Shown here: positions 9,509-18,208 of the stretch, piece after piece
How positions within the stretch are numbered: the first letter of the stretch is position 1
How the letters are laid out: each line of letters starts with the position of its first letter
Source of the DNA: an uncultured Roseibium sp.
Lineage (GTDB): Bacteria; Pseudomonadota; Alphaproteobacteria; Rhizobiales; Stappiaceae
Reading direction: 5' to 3'
Assembly (NCBI RefSeq): GCF_963675985.1
Contig: NZ_OY780957.1
Span: 372,001 to 436,000, forward strand
Length of the DNA stretch: 64,000 bases
Position numbers and translations under genes: made by a program
Notes under the pieces: generated by a model
The model's database searches: none
Seen by the model: the letters and a program-made list of their open reading frames with translations, nothing else
What the model was told of the DNA's origin: nothing

Positions 9509-11022
9509 CACGCAGGCTCCTCAACCGTTTCGTCGGCGATCGCCCGCACGATATTCGCTGTCGTGATCTCCGTGCCCCGAAGCTCCCGCACATGCCGGCG
9601 GTCGCGCAGGACGATCACCCGCGTGGAATAGGCGACCAGTTCCTCCAGCTCCGACGAGGCCACCAGAAGCGCCATGCCGTTTTCGCGCAGTTTCTCGATC
9701 AGGGCGATGATCTCCGCATGGGCGCCGACATCGATGCCGCGCGTCGGTTCGTCCAAGATCAGGAAATCCGGATTGGTCGCCAGCCAGCGCGCCAGAAGCG
9801 CCTTTTGCTGGTTGCCGCCCGACAGCAGCCGGATCGGCATGTCGGGACTGGCCAGCCGGATGTCGAGCGTCTTGATATAGGCCTCGACCAGTTCGTTCAC
9901 CTTGGCCCGCTGCAGCGGACGGAACCAGCCTTGGCGGGCCTGCAGGGCCAGAATGATATTCTCGCGCACCGACAGGTCGCCGACGATGCCCTCCGTCTTG
10001 CGGTCCTCAGGGCAGAGACCGAAACGATGCCCGATCGCCGCGCGCGGATTGCCCAGACCGATCTTCCGGTCGCGTAGCAACGCCGATCCCTGGTCCGCCT
10101 GAACGGCGCCGAAGATCAGGTTCGCGGTTTCCGTTCGCCCGGACCCCAGAAGACCGGCAAGACCCACCACCTCGCCTTCGCGGATTTCCAGATCGAAGGG
10201 GTCGATCATGCCGCGGCGGCCGAAGTCACGCAGTTGCAGAAGGGTCTTGCCGGCTTCGGCGGGAGCCCGGTCATGAATCCGGCTTTCCAGTTGCCGGCCC
10301 AGCATCATGGTCACGATTTCCGTCTGGGATGCCTCCGCAAGCAGGCGTGTGCCGACCACCCGTCCGTTGCGCAAGACGGTTGCCCGGTCGGAAATGGCAA
10401 ACACCTGGTCCAGGAAATGGGTGATGAAGACGATCGCAAGTCCCCGATCCTTGAGCTTCCCAATGACTGAGAACAGCAGATCCACTTCGTCGTGATCGAG
10501 GCTTGCGGTCGGCTCGTCGAGGATCAGGACCTTGCCCGAGAGGGCAACGGCGCGCGCGATCGCGACCACCTGCTGGACGGCGACGGAATAGGACGAAAGC
10601 GGTTCGTCCGGATTGATCGAAAGGCCGAATTCCGCAAGCGTCTCGCGCGCCATGACACGCATCTGGCGTGGTGATATGAAGCCGCGCCGCGTCGGCTGGC
10701 GGCCGAGAAACAGGTTTTCCGCAACGGTCAGGTTGGGGAGCAGATTGACTTCCTGGTAGACGGTGCCGATGCCCAGGTCCTGGCTGGCCTGAGTGCTCTG
10801 TGGAGCAATCTCCTCACCGTCGAGGATGATGGTTCCCCCATCCCGCCGATAGGCGCCGGTCAGGCATTTGATCAGCGTCGACTTGCCCGCACCGTTTTCG
10901 CCCAGAAGCGCGTGCACCTCGCCGGGATAAAGTTCCAGTTCAACTTCGTCCAGCGCAATGGCGCCGGGAAAGAATTTCGAAATGCCCGTGCAGTGAAGCA
11001 CAGGGCGCATGTCCTCAGCCAT
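9508..11022 (-). CDS. ytfR: Sugar ABC transporter ATPase with two nucleotide-binding domains, YtfR-like
   Basis: The 504-residue protein is a tandem sugar-type ATPase (RbsA/MglA/AraG family). The first domain has Walker A GENGAGKST and Walker B VLILDEPTASLD. The second has the family's degenerate P-loop region (GLLGSGRTETANLIFGA), a signature LLSGGNQQKALLARWLA and Walker B DFLILDEPTRGIDVG. The start at 11022 has a GGGGGAG ribosome site and removes a poorly conserved leader present in the longer frame. It follows the binding-protein gene after an 81-nt gap that holds a strong hairpin, and overlaps the next gene by one base (TGATG). Confidence 0.88.
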   Translation of the reverse strand: MAEDMRPVLHCTGISKFFPGAIALDEVELELYPGEVHALLGENGAGKSTLIKCLTGAYRRDGGTIILDGEEIAPQSTQASQDLGIGTVYQEVNLLPNLTVAENLFLGRQPTRRGFISPRQMRVMARETLAEFGLSINPDEPLSSYSVAVQQVVAIARAVALSGKVLILDEPTASLDHDEVDLLFSVIGKLKDRGLAIVFITHFLDQVFAISDRATVLRNGRVVGTRLLAEASQTEIVTMMLGRQLESRIHDRAPAEAGKTLLQLRDFGRRGMIDPFDLEIREGEVVGLAGLLGSGRTETANLIFGAVQADQGSALLRDRKIGLGNPRAAIGHRFGLCPEDRKTEGIVGDLSVRENIILALQARQGWFRPLQRAKVNELVEAYIKTLDIRLASPDMPIRLLSGGNQQKALLARWLATNPDFLILDEPTRGIDVGAHAEIIALIEKLRENGMALLVASSELEELVAYSTRVIVLRDRRHVRELRGTEITTANIVRAIADETVEEPA

Positions 11023-11064
11023 GTATCGGGCTCCCCCCGAGGGTCTGCTCACCCCCAATTGTCG

Positions 11065-11093
11065 GTGCCGGGCGGTCTCCCGCCGCCCGGCAC
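11065..11093 (-). other. Strong intercistronic hairpin between ytfQ and ytfR
   Basis: GTGCCGGGCGG (11065-11075) and CCGCCCGGCAC (11083-11093) form a perfect 11-bp stem with a 7-nt loop, 10 nt after the ytfQ stop on the transcribed strand. No T-run follows, so it is more likely an mRNA-stabilising or attenuating element that favours binding-protein expression than a full terminator. Confidence 0.75.
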
Positions 11094-11103
11094 GTCCGCT
11101 GGA

Positions 11104-12060
11104 TCAGTATCCCAGGTTCTTCTTGTTCTCGTAGATGGCCTTATTATCATCTTTGGCCGTGTAGAGCCTGGATTCAGTCTGGATCCACTTGGCCGGAACG
11201 GTGCCGTCCTTGAGATAGGCCTCGAGCACGTCGAAGGCCGGGCCCGCCATGTTCGGCGTCAGCTCGATGGTCGCATTGGCTTCGCCGTTGGCAATCGCCA
11301 GGTGCATGTCCGGCACGGCATCGATCGCCACGATCTTGATATCCTCGCCCGGCTTCAGGCCGGCTTCCTTGATCGCCTGGATCGCGCCAACGGCCATGTC
11401 GTCGTTATGGGCGTAGAGTGCACAGATATTCTTGCCGCCGTCTTCGGCCTTGAGGAAGCTTTCCATCACGACCTTGCCCTGGCTGCGGGTGAAGTCGCCG
11501 GTCTGGCTGCGGATGATCTTCAGGTTGTCATGTCCCGCGATGGCGTCGCCAAACCCCTTCTTGCGGTCAATGGCGGGAGACGAACCCGTCGTGCCCTGCA
11601 GTTCGACGATGTTGCACTGCTTGCCGTTCATGGTATCGACGAGCCACTGACCGGCCACGTTTCCTTCGTGCACCAGATCGGAAGTCACCGCGGTCATGTA
11701 GAGATCCTTCGGCGCATCCACTGTCCGGTCGAGAAGCAGCACCGGAATTTCGGAATCCTTGGCTTCCTCCAGAACCTCGTCCCAGCCGGTTGCAACCACC
11801 GGCGCGAGCAGAATGGCGTCGACACCCTGGGCGATGAAGGACCGGATCGCCTTGATCTGGTTTTCCTGTTTCTGCTGCGCGTCCGCGAATTTCAGATTGA
11901 TGCCGCGCTTTTCGGCTTCCTGCTTGGTCACCGTCGTTTCGGCGGCGCGCCAACCGGATTCCGAGCCGATCTGCGAAAAGCCGACCGTCATGTCCGCCGC
12001 CATCGAAGCGGCCGGGGCAAGCGCCATCACGCTCGCAATGAGCAATGCCTTGAGTTTCAT
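11104..12060 (-). CDS. ytfQ: Periplasmic sugar-binding protein, YtfQ-like
   Basis: A 318-residue periplasmic binding protein of the ribose/galactose type (Peripla_BP_4). The start at 12060 gives a classic signal peptide (MKLKALLIASVMALAPAASM, then AAD) and a GGAGG ribosome site 8 nt upstream; the longer frame has neither. Mature features match YtfQ: VGFSQIGSESGWRAAETT, FIAQGVDAILLAPVVATGW, VVMESFLKAEDG and YAHNDDMAVGAIQAIKEAG. In E. coli YtfQ binds galactofuranose; close family members also take L-arabinofuranose. First gene of the operon, with its promoter in the 266-bp gap upstream. Confidence 0.9.
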   Translation of the reverse strand: MKLKALLIASVMALAPAASMAADMTVGFSQIGSESGWRAAETTVTKQEAEKRGINLKFADAQQKQENQIKAIRSFIAQGVDAILLAPVVATGWDEVLEEAKDSEIPVLLLDRTVDAPKDLYMTAVTSDLVHEGNVAGQWLVDTMNGKQCNIVELQGTTGSSPAIDRKKGFGDAIAGHDNLKIIRSQTGDFTRSQGKVVMESFLKAEDGGKNICALYAHNDDMAVGAIQAIKEAGLKPGEDIKIVAIDAVPDMHLAIANGEANATIELTPNMAGPAFDVLEAYLKDGTVPAKWIQTESRLYTAKDDNKAIYENKKNLGY

Positions 12061-12102
12061 CGTTTTCCTCCACGAGAGATTATCATTCTCACAAGCGTTA
12101 TT

Positions 12103-12113
12103 AAGTAATACTT
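12103..12113. promoter_or_regulatory. Candidate GntR operator upstream of ytfQ
   Basis: AAGTA-A-TACTT is a perfect 5+1+5 dyad within an AT-rich patch about 43 nt upstream of the ytfQ start. Short dyads with a GTA/TAC core are typical of FadR-subfamily GntR operators, and the operon encodes such a regulator as its last gene. Binding is inferred. The rest of the gap 12061-12326 shows no other convincing signal. Confidence 0.4.
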
Positions 12114-12305
12114 TATGACTTTTGTAAAGGGAAAGCGAAGCCAAAATCGCCTTTAATTGCAAGGCGTTTTGCGGTTTTTGAGACATGCTTCGAACTACTG
12201 AAAAACAAGAACACCGGCCGCAAGCCGCGCTCGGCTGCACCGGTCTTCCCGTGTCATCTGTCCCGGTCCAAACGACCGGAGGACACATATCAAAGTCGTC
12301 CCAGC

Positions 12306-12323
12306 GGGCGGCTGATGCCGCCC
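12306..12323 (-). terminator. Hairpin just after the semialdehyde dehydrogenase stop, possible weak terminator
   Basis: GGGCGGC (12306-12312) and GCCGCCC (12317-12323) form a 7-bp stem with a TGAT loop within 4 nt of the stop codon that ends the sugar operon. There is no proper T-run downstream on the minus strand, so termination may be partial and some read-through into the ytfQ operon is possible. Confidence 0.4.
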
Positions 12324-12326
12324 GGC

Positions 12327-13832
12327 CTATCCCAGATCCGTCGGCAGCAACGCGTCGGGCATGTTCTGGTAACAGACGGGGCGCAGGAAACGACGGATGG
12401 CAAGTGTGCCCACCGACGTTGCGCCGAAATTGGTCGAAGCCGGATAGGGTCCGCCGTGCACCATGGCATCACAGACTTCCACGCCGGTCGGGAACCCGTT
12501 CGTCAGGATCCGGCCCGCCTTGCGTTCCAGCACCGGCATCAGCGCCCTGGCATTGTCTGTGTCCGCGTCGTCCATGTGGATCGTCGAGGTCAACTGCCCC
12601 TGCAGCGAATGGGCGATGGCCTGCATCTGGGCGAAATCGGAAACGGTCACGATGATGCCGAGCGGCCCGAAGACTTCTTCGCCGAGCACATGGTTGTCGA
12701 GCCAGTCCTGACCGGACACCCGGTAGAGATAGGGCGTCGCGTTGCGCAGATCGCAGGTCGAGGTCATGAGTTCCCGAACCCCGACTGTCTTCGCCACCTG
12801 GTCGCGGCCCTTGCGATAGGCATCGGCTATGCCGTCGGTCAGCATGGTCTGGGCATTGACGGCTTCAAGCGCCGCAGCGGCTTCAGCGGAAAACACCTCC
12901 GCATCGTCCCCGTCGAGTGCCACGACGATCCCCGGGTTGGTGCAGAACTGTCCCGCCCCCATGGTCAGGGATCCGGCCCAACCCTTGGCGATCTCCGCCC
13001 CGCGGCTCTTCAGGGCATGAGGCATCAGGAACATGGGATTGACCGACCCGAGCTCACCGAAGAACGGGATCGGTGTCGGGCGCGCGGCGCACAGATCGAA
13101 CAGGGCGCGTCCGGCGCGCAGGGAACCGGTAAAGCCGACAGCCTGAATGAGCGGATGTTTCACCAGCGCTTCACCGACTTCGATGCCGTTGGACTGGATC
13201 AGCGAAAACACGCCCGGATGAACACCGCATGTCTTGATTGCCGCATCGATCGCCTGGGCGACGATCTCCGCCGTACCCGGATGGGCGGGGTGCCCCTTGA
13301 CCACCACCGGACAACCGGCCGCAAGAGCAGACGCCGTGTCGCCGCCGGCGGTCGAGAACGCCAGCGGGAAATTCGAGGCGCCGAAGACGGCGACCGGACC
13401 GACCGGGCGCTGGACCATCTTGAGGTCCGGACGCGGCAGTGGCTGCCTGTCCGGCAAGGCCTCGTCATGACGCTTGTCGAGATAATCGCCTTTCAGGATA
13501 TGAGACGCGAACAGCCGCAACTGGCCGGTCGTCCGCCCGCGCTCGCCGTTCAGGCGTGCCTCCGGCAGGCCGGTCTCCTGTGTGCCGATCTCGGTAATGG
13601 CATCGCCACGGGCCTCGATCTCGTCTGCAATCGCATTGAGGAAAGCCGCACGGCTTTCCCGCGACGAATAACCGAAAGACCAGAACGCCTCTTCCGCACC
13701 GGTGACGGCCTTGTCCACATCACCTGCCGTTCCAACCGAAAAATTGTGGGCCGGTCCGTCGGCAGGCCGGGAGGTGAAGGTTTCATCGCTTCCGGTCCAG
13801 TTGCCGGCAATGAGATGTTTTCCTGTCAGCAT
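12327..13832 (-). CDS. Alpha-ketoglutaric semialdehyde (2,5-dioxopentanoate) dehydrogenase
   Basis: A 501-residue aldehyde dehydrogenase. Catalytic Cys297 lies in GAGQFCTNPG and the general base Glu260 in FFGELGSVNP; the cofactor-binding FGASNFPLAFST and the loop VVVKGHPAHPGTAE are those of the branch that oxidises 2-oxoglutarate semialdehyde to 2-oxoglutarate with NAD(P)+. This is the last step of non-phosphorylative L-arabinose oxidation (AraE in Azospirillum), and the other four activities are encoded directly upstream on the same strand. It is the final gene of that operon, 11 nt after the lactonase gene. The neighbourhood makes the substrate assignment stronger than sequence alone. Confidence 0.85.
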   Translation of the reverse strand: MLTGKHLIAGNWTGSDETFTSRPADGPAHNFSVGTAGDVDKAVTGAEEAFWSFGYSSRESRAAFLNAIADEIEARGDAITEIGTQETGLPEARLNGERGRTTGQLRLFASHILKGDYLDKRHDEALPDRQPLPRPDLKMVQRPVGPVAVFGASNFPLAFSTAGGDTASALAAGCPVVVKGHPAHPGTAEIVAQAIDAAIKTCGVHPGVFSLIQSNGIEVGEALVKHPLIQAVGFTGSLRAGRALFDLCAARPTPIPFFGELGSVNPMFLMPHALKSRGAEIAKGWAGSLTMGAGQFCTNPGIVVALDGDDAEVFSAEAAAALEAVNAQTMLTDGIADAYRKGRDQVAKTVGVRELMTSTCDLRNATPYLYRVSGQDWLDNHVLGEEVFGPLGIIVTVSDFAQMQAIAHSLQGQLTSTIHMDDADTDNARALMPVLERKAGRILTNGFPTGVEVCDAMVHGGPYPASTNFGATSVGTLAIRRFLRPVCYQNMPDALLPTDLG

Positions 13833-13843
13833 GGGATGCCTTT

Positions 13844-14758
13844 CTATTCCGAATGATGGATTTCATGGCGAAGGTGAAACGCCGCGTCGGCGCGTCCCCT
13901 GAAGTCGCCGTCGATGACGAAGGTATATCCGGCACCGGGATCGGCCGCGCGCGAAGCGTCGGAGTATCCCTGCCAGGCGGATGTGACGAGCATGCGGTCA
14001 AAGTCCGGTCCGACAAAACACGGACACGTCGTCCGGGCGGCCGGCACTTCGAAAGTCTGTACGAGAGATCCGTCGGGCGCAAAGCCGGAAACCGACCCGC
14101 CGCCCCAGGCCGCGTTCCATAACACCCCGTCCGCATCGATGACCGATCCGTCGAAACTTCCTCCAAGGGGCAGATCCTTTTCGCCCAGATGAACCTCCGG
14201 CTCGCCGGTCGGCAGGCCGGTTACCGGATCGAGGGCGACACGCCAGACCGTGTTGAGTGCGGTATCCGCGAAATAGCCGGTCCGCCCGTCGGGCGAAAAG
14301 CAGATCGAGTTCGGGATCGAAATGTCGCTGTAGAGCCGACGCAAGTCCCTGCCATCGAACCAGTAGATGCTGCCGGCCTGGTGTTCGGCGTTCTTGCCCA
14401 TGGTGCCGATCCAGAGCCGGCCGGAAGGATGAACGCGTCCGTCATTGGACCGGGTGATGGCATTGTCTGCTTCCAGCGGCGCAAGCAGATCCAGCCTACC
14501 GTCTGCTCTGGTCCTGAGATAGAGCCCGTCGTCCATGGCCAGCAATTGACGTTCCCCGTCGACGGGAGCGATCACGCTACCCATGCGCGGCAGATCGTGG
14601 ACCAGCGACCGGTTTTCCTCAAAGCGGTATTCGATGAGTTTCCGGCCGACGATATCGAACCACCAGGCCGTGTCGGTCGCCCGGTCGTAATGCGGCCCCT
14701 CGCCGAGCTCGCAGCATTCGGCGGACAGTTTCTGGGTTATCGCTCGAGCCATGGTCAT
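13844..14758 (-). CDS. SMP-30/gluconolactonase family sugar lactonase (arabino/galactonolactonase)
   Basis: A roughly 304-residue six-bladed SMP-30 beta-propeller. Metal ligands of the family are visible: Glu in ELGEGPHYD, Asn in ITRSNDGRVHPSGRLWIGTMG, a second Asn in SIPNSICFSPDG and Asp in GSFDGSVIDADG. It would open the lactone made by the sugar 1-dehydrogenase of this operon (AraB position). The start is uncertain: ATG 14758 is listed, but GTG 14761 has the better spacing to the AAAGGAAG ribosome site. The longest frame begins with a TTG that abuts that site and is unlikely. Confidence 0.85.
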   Translation of the reverse strand: MTMARAITQKLSAECCELGEGPHYDRATDTAWWFDIVGRKLIEYRFEENRSLVHDLPRMGSVIAPVDGERQLLAMDDGLYLRTRADGRLDLLAPLEADNAITRSNDGRVHPSGRLWIGTMGKNAEHQAGSIYWFDGRDLRRLYSDISIPNSICFSPDGRTGYFADTALNTVWRVALDPVTGLPTGEPEVHLGEKDLPLGGSFDGSVIDADGVLWNAAWGGGSVSGFAPDGSLVQTFEVPAARTTCPCFVGPDFDRMLVTSAWQGYSDASRAADPGAGYTFVIDGDFRGRADAAFHLRHEIHHSE

Positions 14759-14786
14759 CACGGTCGTCAACTTCCTTTGCGCGCGC

Positions 14787-15704
14787 TCACTTGCCCCAGG
14801 ACAGCGCCATCACGTCCAGATCGCCGGCAAGCTGGAGGAGACGGGTCCGGGTACGGTCGGACATGGGCTTCAGCGGGTGGCGGACATAATCGCTGCCGAT
14901 GACGCCGCCTTCCTTGAAGATCACCTTCGCGGCCCGCAGACCGCACTGGCGGTTTTCGTGATTGATCAGCGGCAGGCAGGCCTGCCACTGCGCCAGCGCC
15001 GCATCGAGATTGCCGCCCCGGTGTTCGATCACGATCGGCCTGATCTTTTCCGGAAACATCGCCGACGTCATGGTGCCGGTCGCCCCGGCATCGAGATCGG
15101 CCAGCAGCGTGACCGCTTCCTCGCCGTCGAACGGCCCCTTGATATGGTCGCCGGCCACATCGATCAGGGCTGCCAGCTTGTCGGCGGCAAAAGGACATTC
15201 GATCTTGAAATAGGACACCTGCTCCAGTTCCCGCGCAAGGCGGGCCAGCAGGTCGACGGAGAGATTCACGCCCGAAAGCGGCGCGTCCTGGACCATGATC
15301 GGGATCGACACCGCATTGTTGACCGCTTCGAAATGCTCGAAAATGCCCTGCGGGGCCGGGAACAGGCCGGACCCATGATAGGGCGGCATCATCATCAGCA
15401 TCGCCGCGCCCATGGCCTCCGCGTCCTTCGCCCGGCGCACCACGATGTCGGTGCAGAAATGGCTGATGGTCACAATGATAGGCACCCGGCCAGCCGCATG
15501 CTCCAGGCTGAGGCGCATCAGCAGCGCGCGCTCCTCGTCAGAGAGCAGGAACTGTTCGGAGTAGTTGGCAAGGATACAGATCGCGTCCACACCCTGGTCG
15601 ATCATGCAGTCGATCACCCGGCGCATGCCGTCTTCGTCGACACGGCCATAATCGTGAAACGGGGTTGGGGCAACCGGCAGGATTCCGGCAAGAACATCGC
15701 TCAT
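14787..15704 (-). CDS. DHDPS-family 2-keto-3-deoxy-L-arabonate dehydratase
   Basis: A 305-residue dihydrodipicolinate-synthase-fold protein. The Schiff-base Lys is in VSYFKIECP and the barrel motifs APTPFHDYGRVDEDG and GVDAICILANYSEQF are present. The family includes AraD of the Azospirillum pathway, which dehydrates 2-keto-3-deoxyarabonate to 2-oxoglutarate semialdehyde, the substrate of the dehydrogenase two genes downstream. ATG 15704 is preferred to the GTG at 15713 because GGAG lies 10 nt before the ATG but almost touches the GTG. An aldolase-type reaction cannot be excluded by sequence, but the full pathway around it argues for the dehydratase. Confidence 0.82.
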   Translation of the reverse strand: MSDVLAGILPVAPTPFHDYGRVDEDGMRRVIDCMIDQGVDAICILANYSEQFLLSDEERALLMRLSLEHAAGRVPIIVTISHFCTDIVVRRAKDAEAMGAAMLMMMPPYHGSGLFPAPQGIFEHFEAVNNAVSIPIMVQDAPLSGVNLSVDLLARLARELEQVSYFKIECPFAADKLAALIDVAGDHIKGPFDGEEAVTLLADLDAGATGTMTSAMFPEKIRPIVIEHRGGNLDAALAQWQACLPLINHENRQCGLRAAKVIFKEGGVIGSDYVRHPLKPMSDRTRTRLLQLAGDLDVMALSWGK

Positions 15705-15709
15705 GTCAT

Positions 15710-16330
15710 TCACTCTCCAGAAATGTCAGGGGCGGCCGCGTCATAGGCGGCCACGATCTCGCGCGCTTTTTGAGCGACCGCGTCCGGCGTATCGCCGGGC
15801 TTGTAAAGGGCGGTGCCGATGCCGAACCCGGCAGCTCCCGCCGTCAGCCATTCGGAAAAATTCGAGGCGGACGCCCCGCCGACCGCATAGACATCCACCG
15901 CCTCCGGCAACACCGCCTTCAGGGCCTTCAATCCGTCCGGACCGGCAAGGGATGCCGGAAACAGCTTGATCGCCTTGGCCCCGGCGCCGATGGCGGCGAA
16001 ACACTCGGTCGGGGTAAACACGCCCGGCATGGAGACCATGGAAAGAGCAACAGTCCGCGCGATCACGTCCCTGTCGCAGTTGGGCGAGACGACGAGTTTT
16101 CCGCCCGCATCCAGCACCCGGTCCACATCTGCCGGCTCCAGCACAGTACCCGCACCGATCAGGGCGTCACCGCCATAGGCTTTCGCAAGCCTGCCGATGC
16201 TATCAAACGGCTCCGGCGAGTTGAGCGGCACCTCTATCGTCGTGATACCGGCCTCCAGCAGGACGGCACCGATATCCAGAGCCTCATCGGGCGTGATCCC
16301 ACGCAGGATGGCGACAAGCTTCCGGGTCAT
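15710..16330 (-). CDS. dgoA: 2-dehydro-3-deoxy-6-phosphogalactonate aldolase
   Basis: A 206-residue class I KDPG/KDPGal aldolase. It shows VAILRGITPDEA at the N terminus, the Glu of TTIEVPLNSPEP, LIGAGTVLEPADVDRVLDAG, and the Schiff-base Lys in AKAIKLFPAS. It splits 2-keto-3-deoxy-6-phosphogalactonate to pyruvate and glyceraldehyde 3-phosphate, the last step of De Ley-Doudoroff galactose catabolism. The start overlaps the stop of dgoK (ATGA), so the kinase and aldolase are made together. Specificity for the galacto over the gluco epimer rests on this pairing with DgoK and on NSP in place of the usual KDPG-aldolase residues. Confidence 0.88.
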   Translation of the reverse strand: MTRKLVAILRGITPDEALDIGAVLLEAGITTIEVPLNSPEPFDSIGRLAKAYGGDALIGAGTVLEPADVDRVLDAGGKLVVSPNCDRDVIARTVALSMVSMPGVFTPTECFAAIGAGAKAIKLFPASLAGPDGLKALKAVLPEAVDVYAVGGASASNFSEWLTAGAAGFGIGTALYKPGDTPDAVAQKAREIVAAYDAAAPDISGE

Positions 16331-17262
16331 GACTGGGCCTCCAGCATCGCCGCGCGCGCCTGCTTCAGGCCGGCCAGCGTCAGCGCTTCCGCATCTTCGC
16401 GCACGGGGTGTGCGCCTGCCGCCTCCAGTGCCGCGACATAGGCATCGTTCAGGGTCCCGCTACCGACGAGATACACGGACCTCCCGGCCCACTGCGGACG
16501 GGTCGCCGCCAGTTCCGCGCCGATCAGCAAACCGGACAGGCGGGATCGTGCGGCAGCTCCGTCCGCCTGCCCCACGAGGCCGGACGCGCGGATCGCAAAC
16601 AGGGCGCCGGTCAGGCCGGCCGGATCGTCAAGCATGGCCTTGACCGCCTTGGCAAAGGCCGCCGTGTTTTCGCCCTCCGGAGCAATCGAATGGCGCAGGA
16701 TCGAATGGCTGACGATGACAGAAAACAATTCGCCGGTCATGAAGGTTCGGAAACCTGCGATCCGCCCGCCTTCGAGACGGACCCACTTGCTGTGCGTCCC
16801 CGGCAGGCAGACGATCGTGTCCACCGGACCGAGACGCGCGACCAGTCCTGCGAGTTGGGTTTCCTCGCCGCGCATCACATCCGCCGGTTCCATCTGGCAG
16901 ATGCCGGGAAGGATGGAAACCGACAGCCTCGCATCCCTTGTCGAAACGCGGGGCATCTCGCTGCCAGAGGAAACGGCACAGGGCGCTTGCCGATACCCCG
17001 CGTCCTTCCATCCCTGTTTCGCCCCGGCCATGCCGCAGACGATCACCGGCACGGAACGCGCGGCCGTCTCCGGCAGCCAGCTTCGGATATGGTTTATCAA
17101 CACAGGTTCGTAGTCGGCGGGAGCAAGACCGCCCATTCCCTCCTGGGATACTGCCTTTTCAAGCACGTCTCCGTCGCGTCCGAGCGCCCAGACACGCAAG
17201 GCGCTGGTGCCCCAGTCAACAGCGATCCAGTCCGGTGCGGTTATTGTGGAAGTGCCTGCCAT
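16327..17262 (-). CDS. dgoK: 2-dehydro-3-deoxygalactonokinase
   Basis: A 311-residue DgoK-family sugar-acid kinase: IAVDWGTSALRVWALGRDG (phosphate loop), VIVCGMAGAKQGWKDAGY, RGEETQLAGLV and VCLPGTHSKWV with FMTGELFSVI. It phosphorylates 2-keto-3-deoxygalactonate with ATP, giving the substrate of the aldolase that overlaps its 3' end. ATG 17262, 4 nt after the stop of the upstream dehydrogenase, replaces a longer frame reading into that gene. Confidence 0.9.
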   Translation of the reverse strand: MAGTSTITAPDWIAVDWGTSALRVWALGRDGDVLEKAVSQEGMGGLAPADYEPVLINHIRSWLPETAARSVPVIVCGMAGAKQGWKDAGYRQAPCAVSSGSEMPRVSTRDARLSVSILPGICQMEPADVMRGEETQLAGLVARLGPVDTIVCLPGTHSKWVRLEGGRIAGFRTFMTGELFSVIVSHSILRHSIAPEGENTAAFAKAVKAMLDDPAGLTGALFAIRASGLVGQADGAAARSRLSGLLIGAELAATRPQWAGRSVYLVGSGTLNDAYVAALEAAGAHPVREDAEALTLAGLKQARAAMLEAQS

Positions 17263-17266
17263 GGTC

Positions 17267-18208
17267 TCACTCAATGAAAGGCTCAACGGTGATCCGCCGA
17301 CCGAGCAGGAAGGCATCCGCCACATGCATCAGAGGCGAGAGATCCATATCGATCTCGCCGGTACGCACCAGGCCGGCCATACGCGCATAAAGACGCGGAT
17401 ATTCGCCGGCAAGCGGATTGCCCTCTTCATGAACTTCCGCCTGCACAATGTCGTCGATGGCAAGCTTCGCGCCGCCATCCGCCAGAACGAGGTTTCCGTC
17501 GTCGGTTTTGATGCAAATCGTCCAGGTCTGCTCGCCTTCCTGCCGGAAATCGAACACCGCGGTGACGTCAGCCCCCTCCGGATGGGTAAAAGTCAGGTTC
17601 GCCGCAATCGGGGTTTCGCAATTCTCCGGAAAGAACAGCTCAGCCTCTGAGAGATGCACCGGAACGGGCAAGATTTCCGTCACGATGGAAAGCGCATTGA
17701 TGCCCGGATCGAACACGCCGAGACCGCCTGCCTTCCAGATCCAGACCTGCCCCGGATGCCAGCGCCGCACATCCTCTTTCCAGGTCACGGTCAGGCTGCG
17801 CAGGCGCCGGGTCGATAGCCAGGCCTTGGCGGCCGCCACCTGGGCCGCTTCCCGCGAATGCCAGGTCGCGTAGATCGAAACACCCGCATTCCGCGCCATC
17901 CCCTCCAGCGCCCGGCACTCCGACAGGGTCGCACCGGGAGGCTTTTCCAGCATCACATGACGACCGGCCCGGATTGCTTCAGCCGCATAGTCGAAACGCG
18001 GCACCGGCGGCAGACAGAGGGAGACCACCTCGATCTCCGGACGCTCTCTCAGCATCGCGGAAAAATCGCTGAAGCTCTCCACGCCTTCCACGGACCCGTG
18101 CCTGGAAACCGTCGCCGCCAGGTCCCACTCCGCGGACGCATTGATCGTCGGAACGTGCTGGTCGATCGCAATCTTGCCGATCCCGACAAGGGCAATTTTT
18201 TTGGCCAT
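17267..18208 (-). CDS. L-arabinose/D-galactose 1-dehydrogenase (Gfo/Idh/MocA family)
   Basis: A 313-residue NAD(P)-dependent oxidoreductase. The N-terminal Rossmann motif is IALVGIGKIAIDQHVP, with the family's catalytic-Lys segment HVMLEKPPGATLSE. The middle, SIYATWHSREA and WKEDVRRWHPGQVWIW followed by GGLGVFDPGINALSI, closely follows as I recall it the L-arabinose 1-dehydrogenase (AraA) of Azospirillum, an enzyme that also accepts D-galactose. That dual use fits an operon carrying both downstream branches. The start at 18208 forms TGATG with the dehydratase stop and has an AAAGGA ribosome site. Confidence 0.88.
   Translation of the reverse strand: MAKKIALVGIGKIAIDQHVPTINASAEWDLAATVSRHGSVEGVESFSDFSAMLRERPEIEVVSLCLPPVPRFDYAAEAIRAGRHVMLEKPPGATLSECRALEGMARNAGVSIYATWHSREAAQVAAAKAWLSTRRLRSLTVTWKEDVRRWHPGQVWIWKAGGLGVFDPGINALSIVTEILPVPVHLSEAELFFPENCETPIAANLTFTHPEGADVTAVFDFRQEGEQTWTICIKTDDGNLVLADGGAKLAIDDIVQAEVHEEGNPLAGEYPRLYARMAGLVRTGEIDMDLSPLMHVADAFLLGRRITVEPFIE

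Noticed and set aside
12315..13856. Plus-strand 513-codon frame opposite the semialdehyde dehydrogenase gene
   Set aside because: The catalytic Cys and Glu motifs are on the minus strand; this frame is a shadow.
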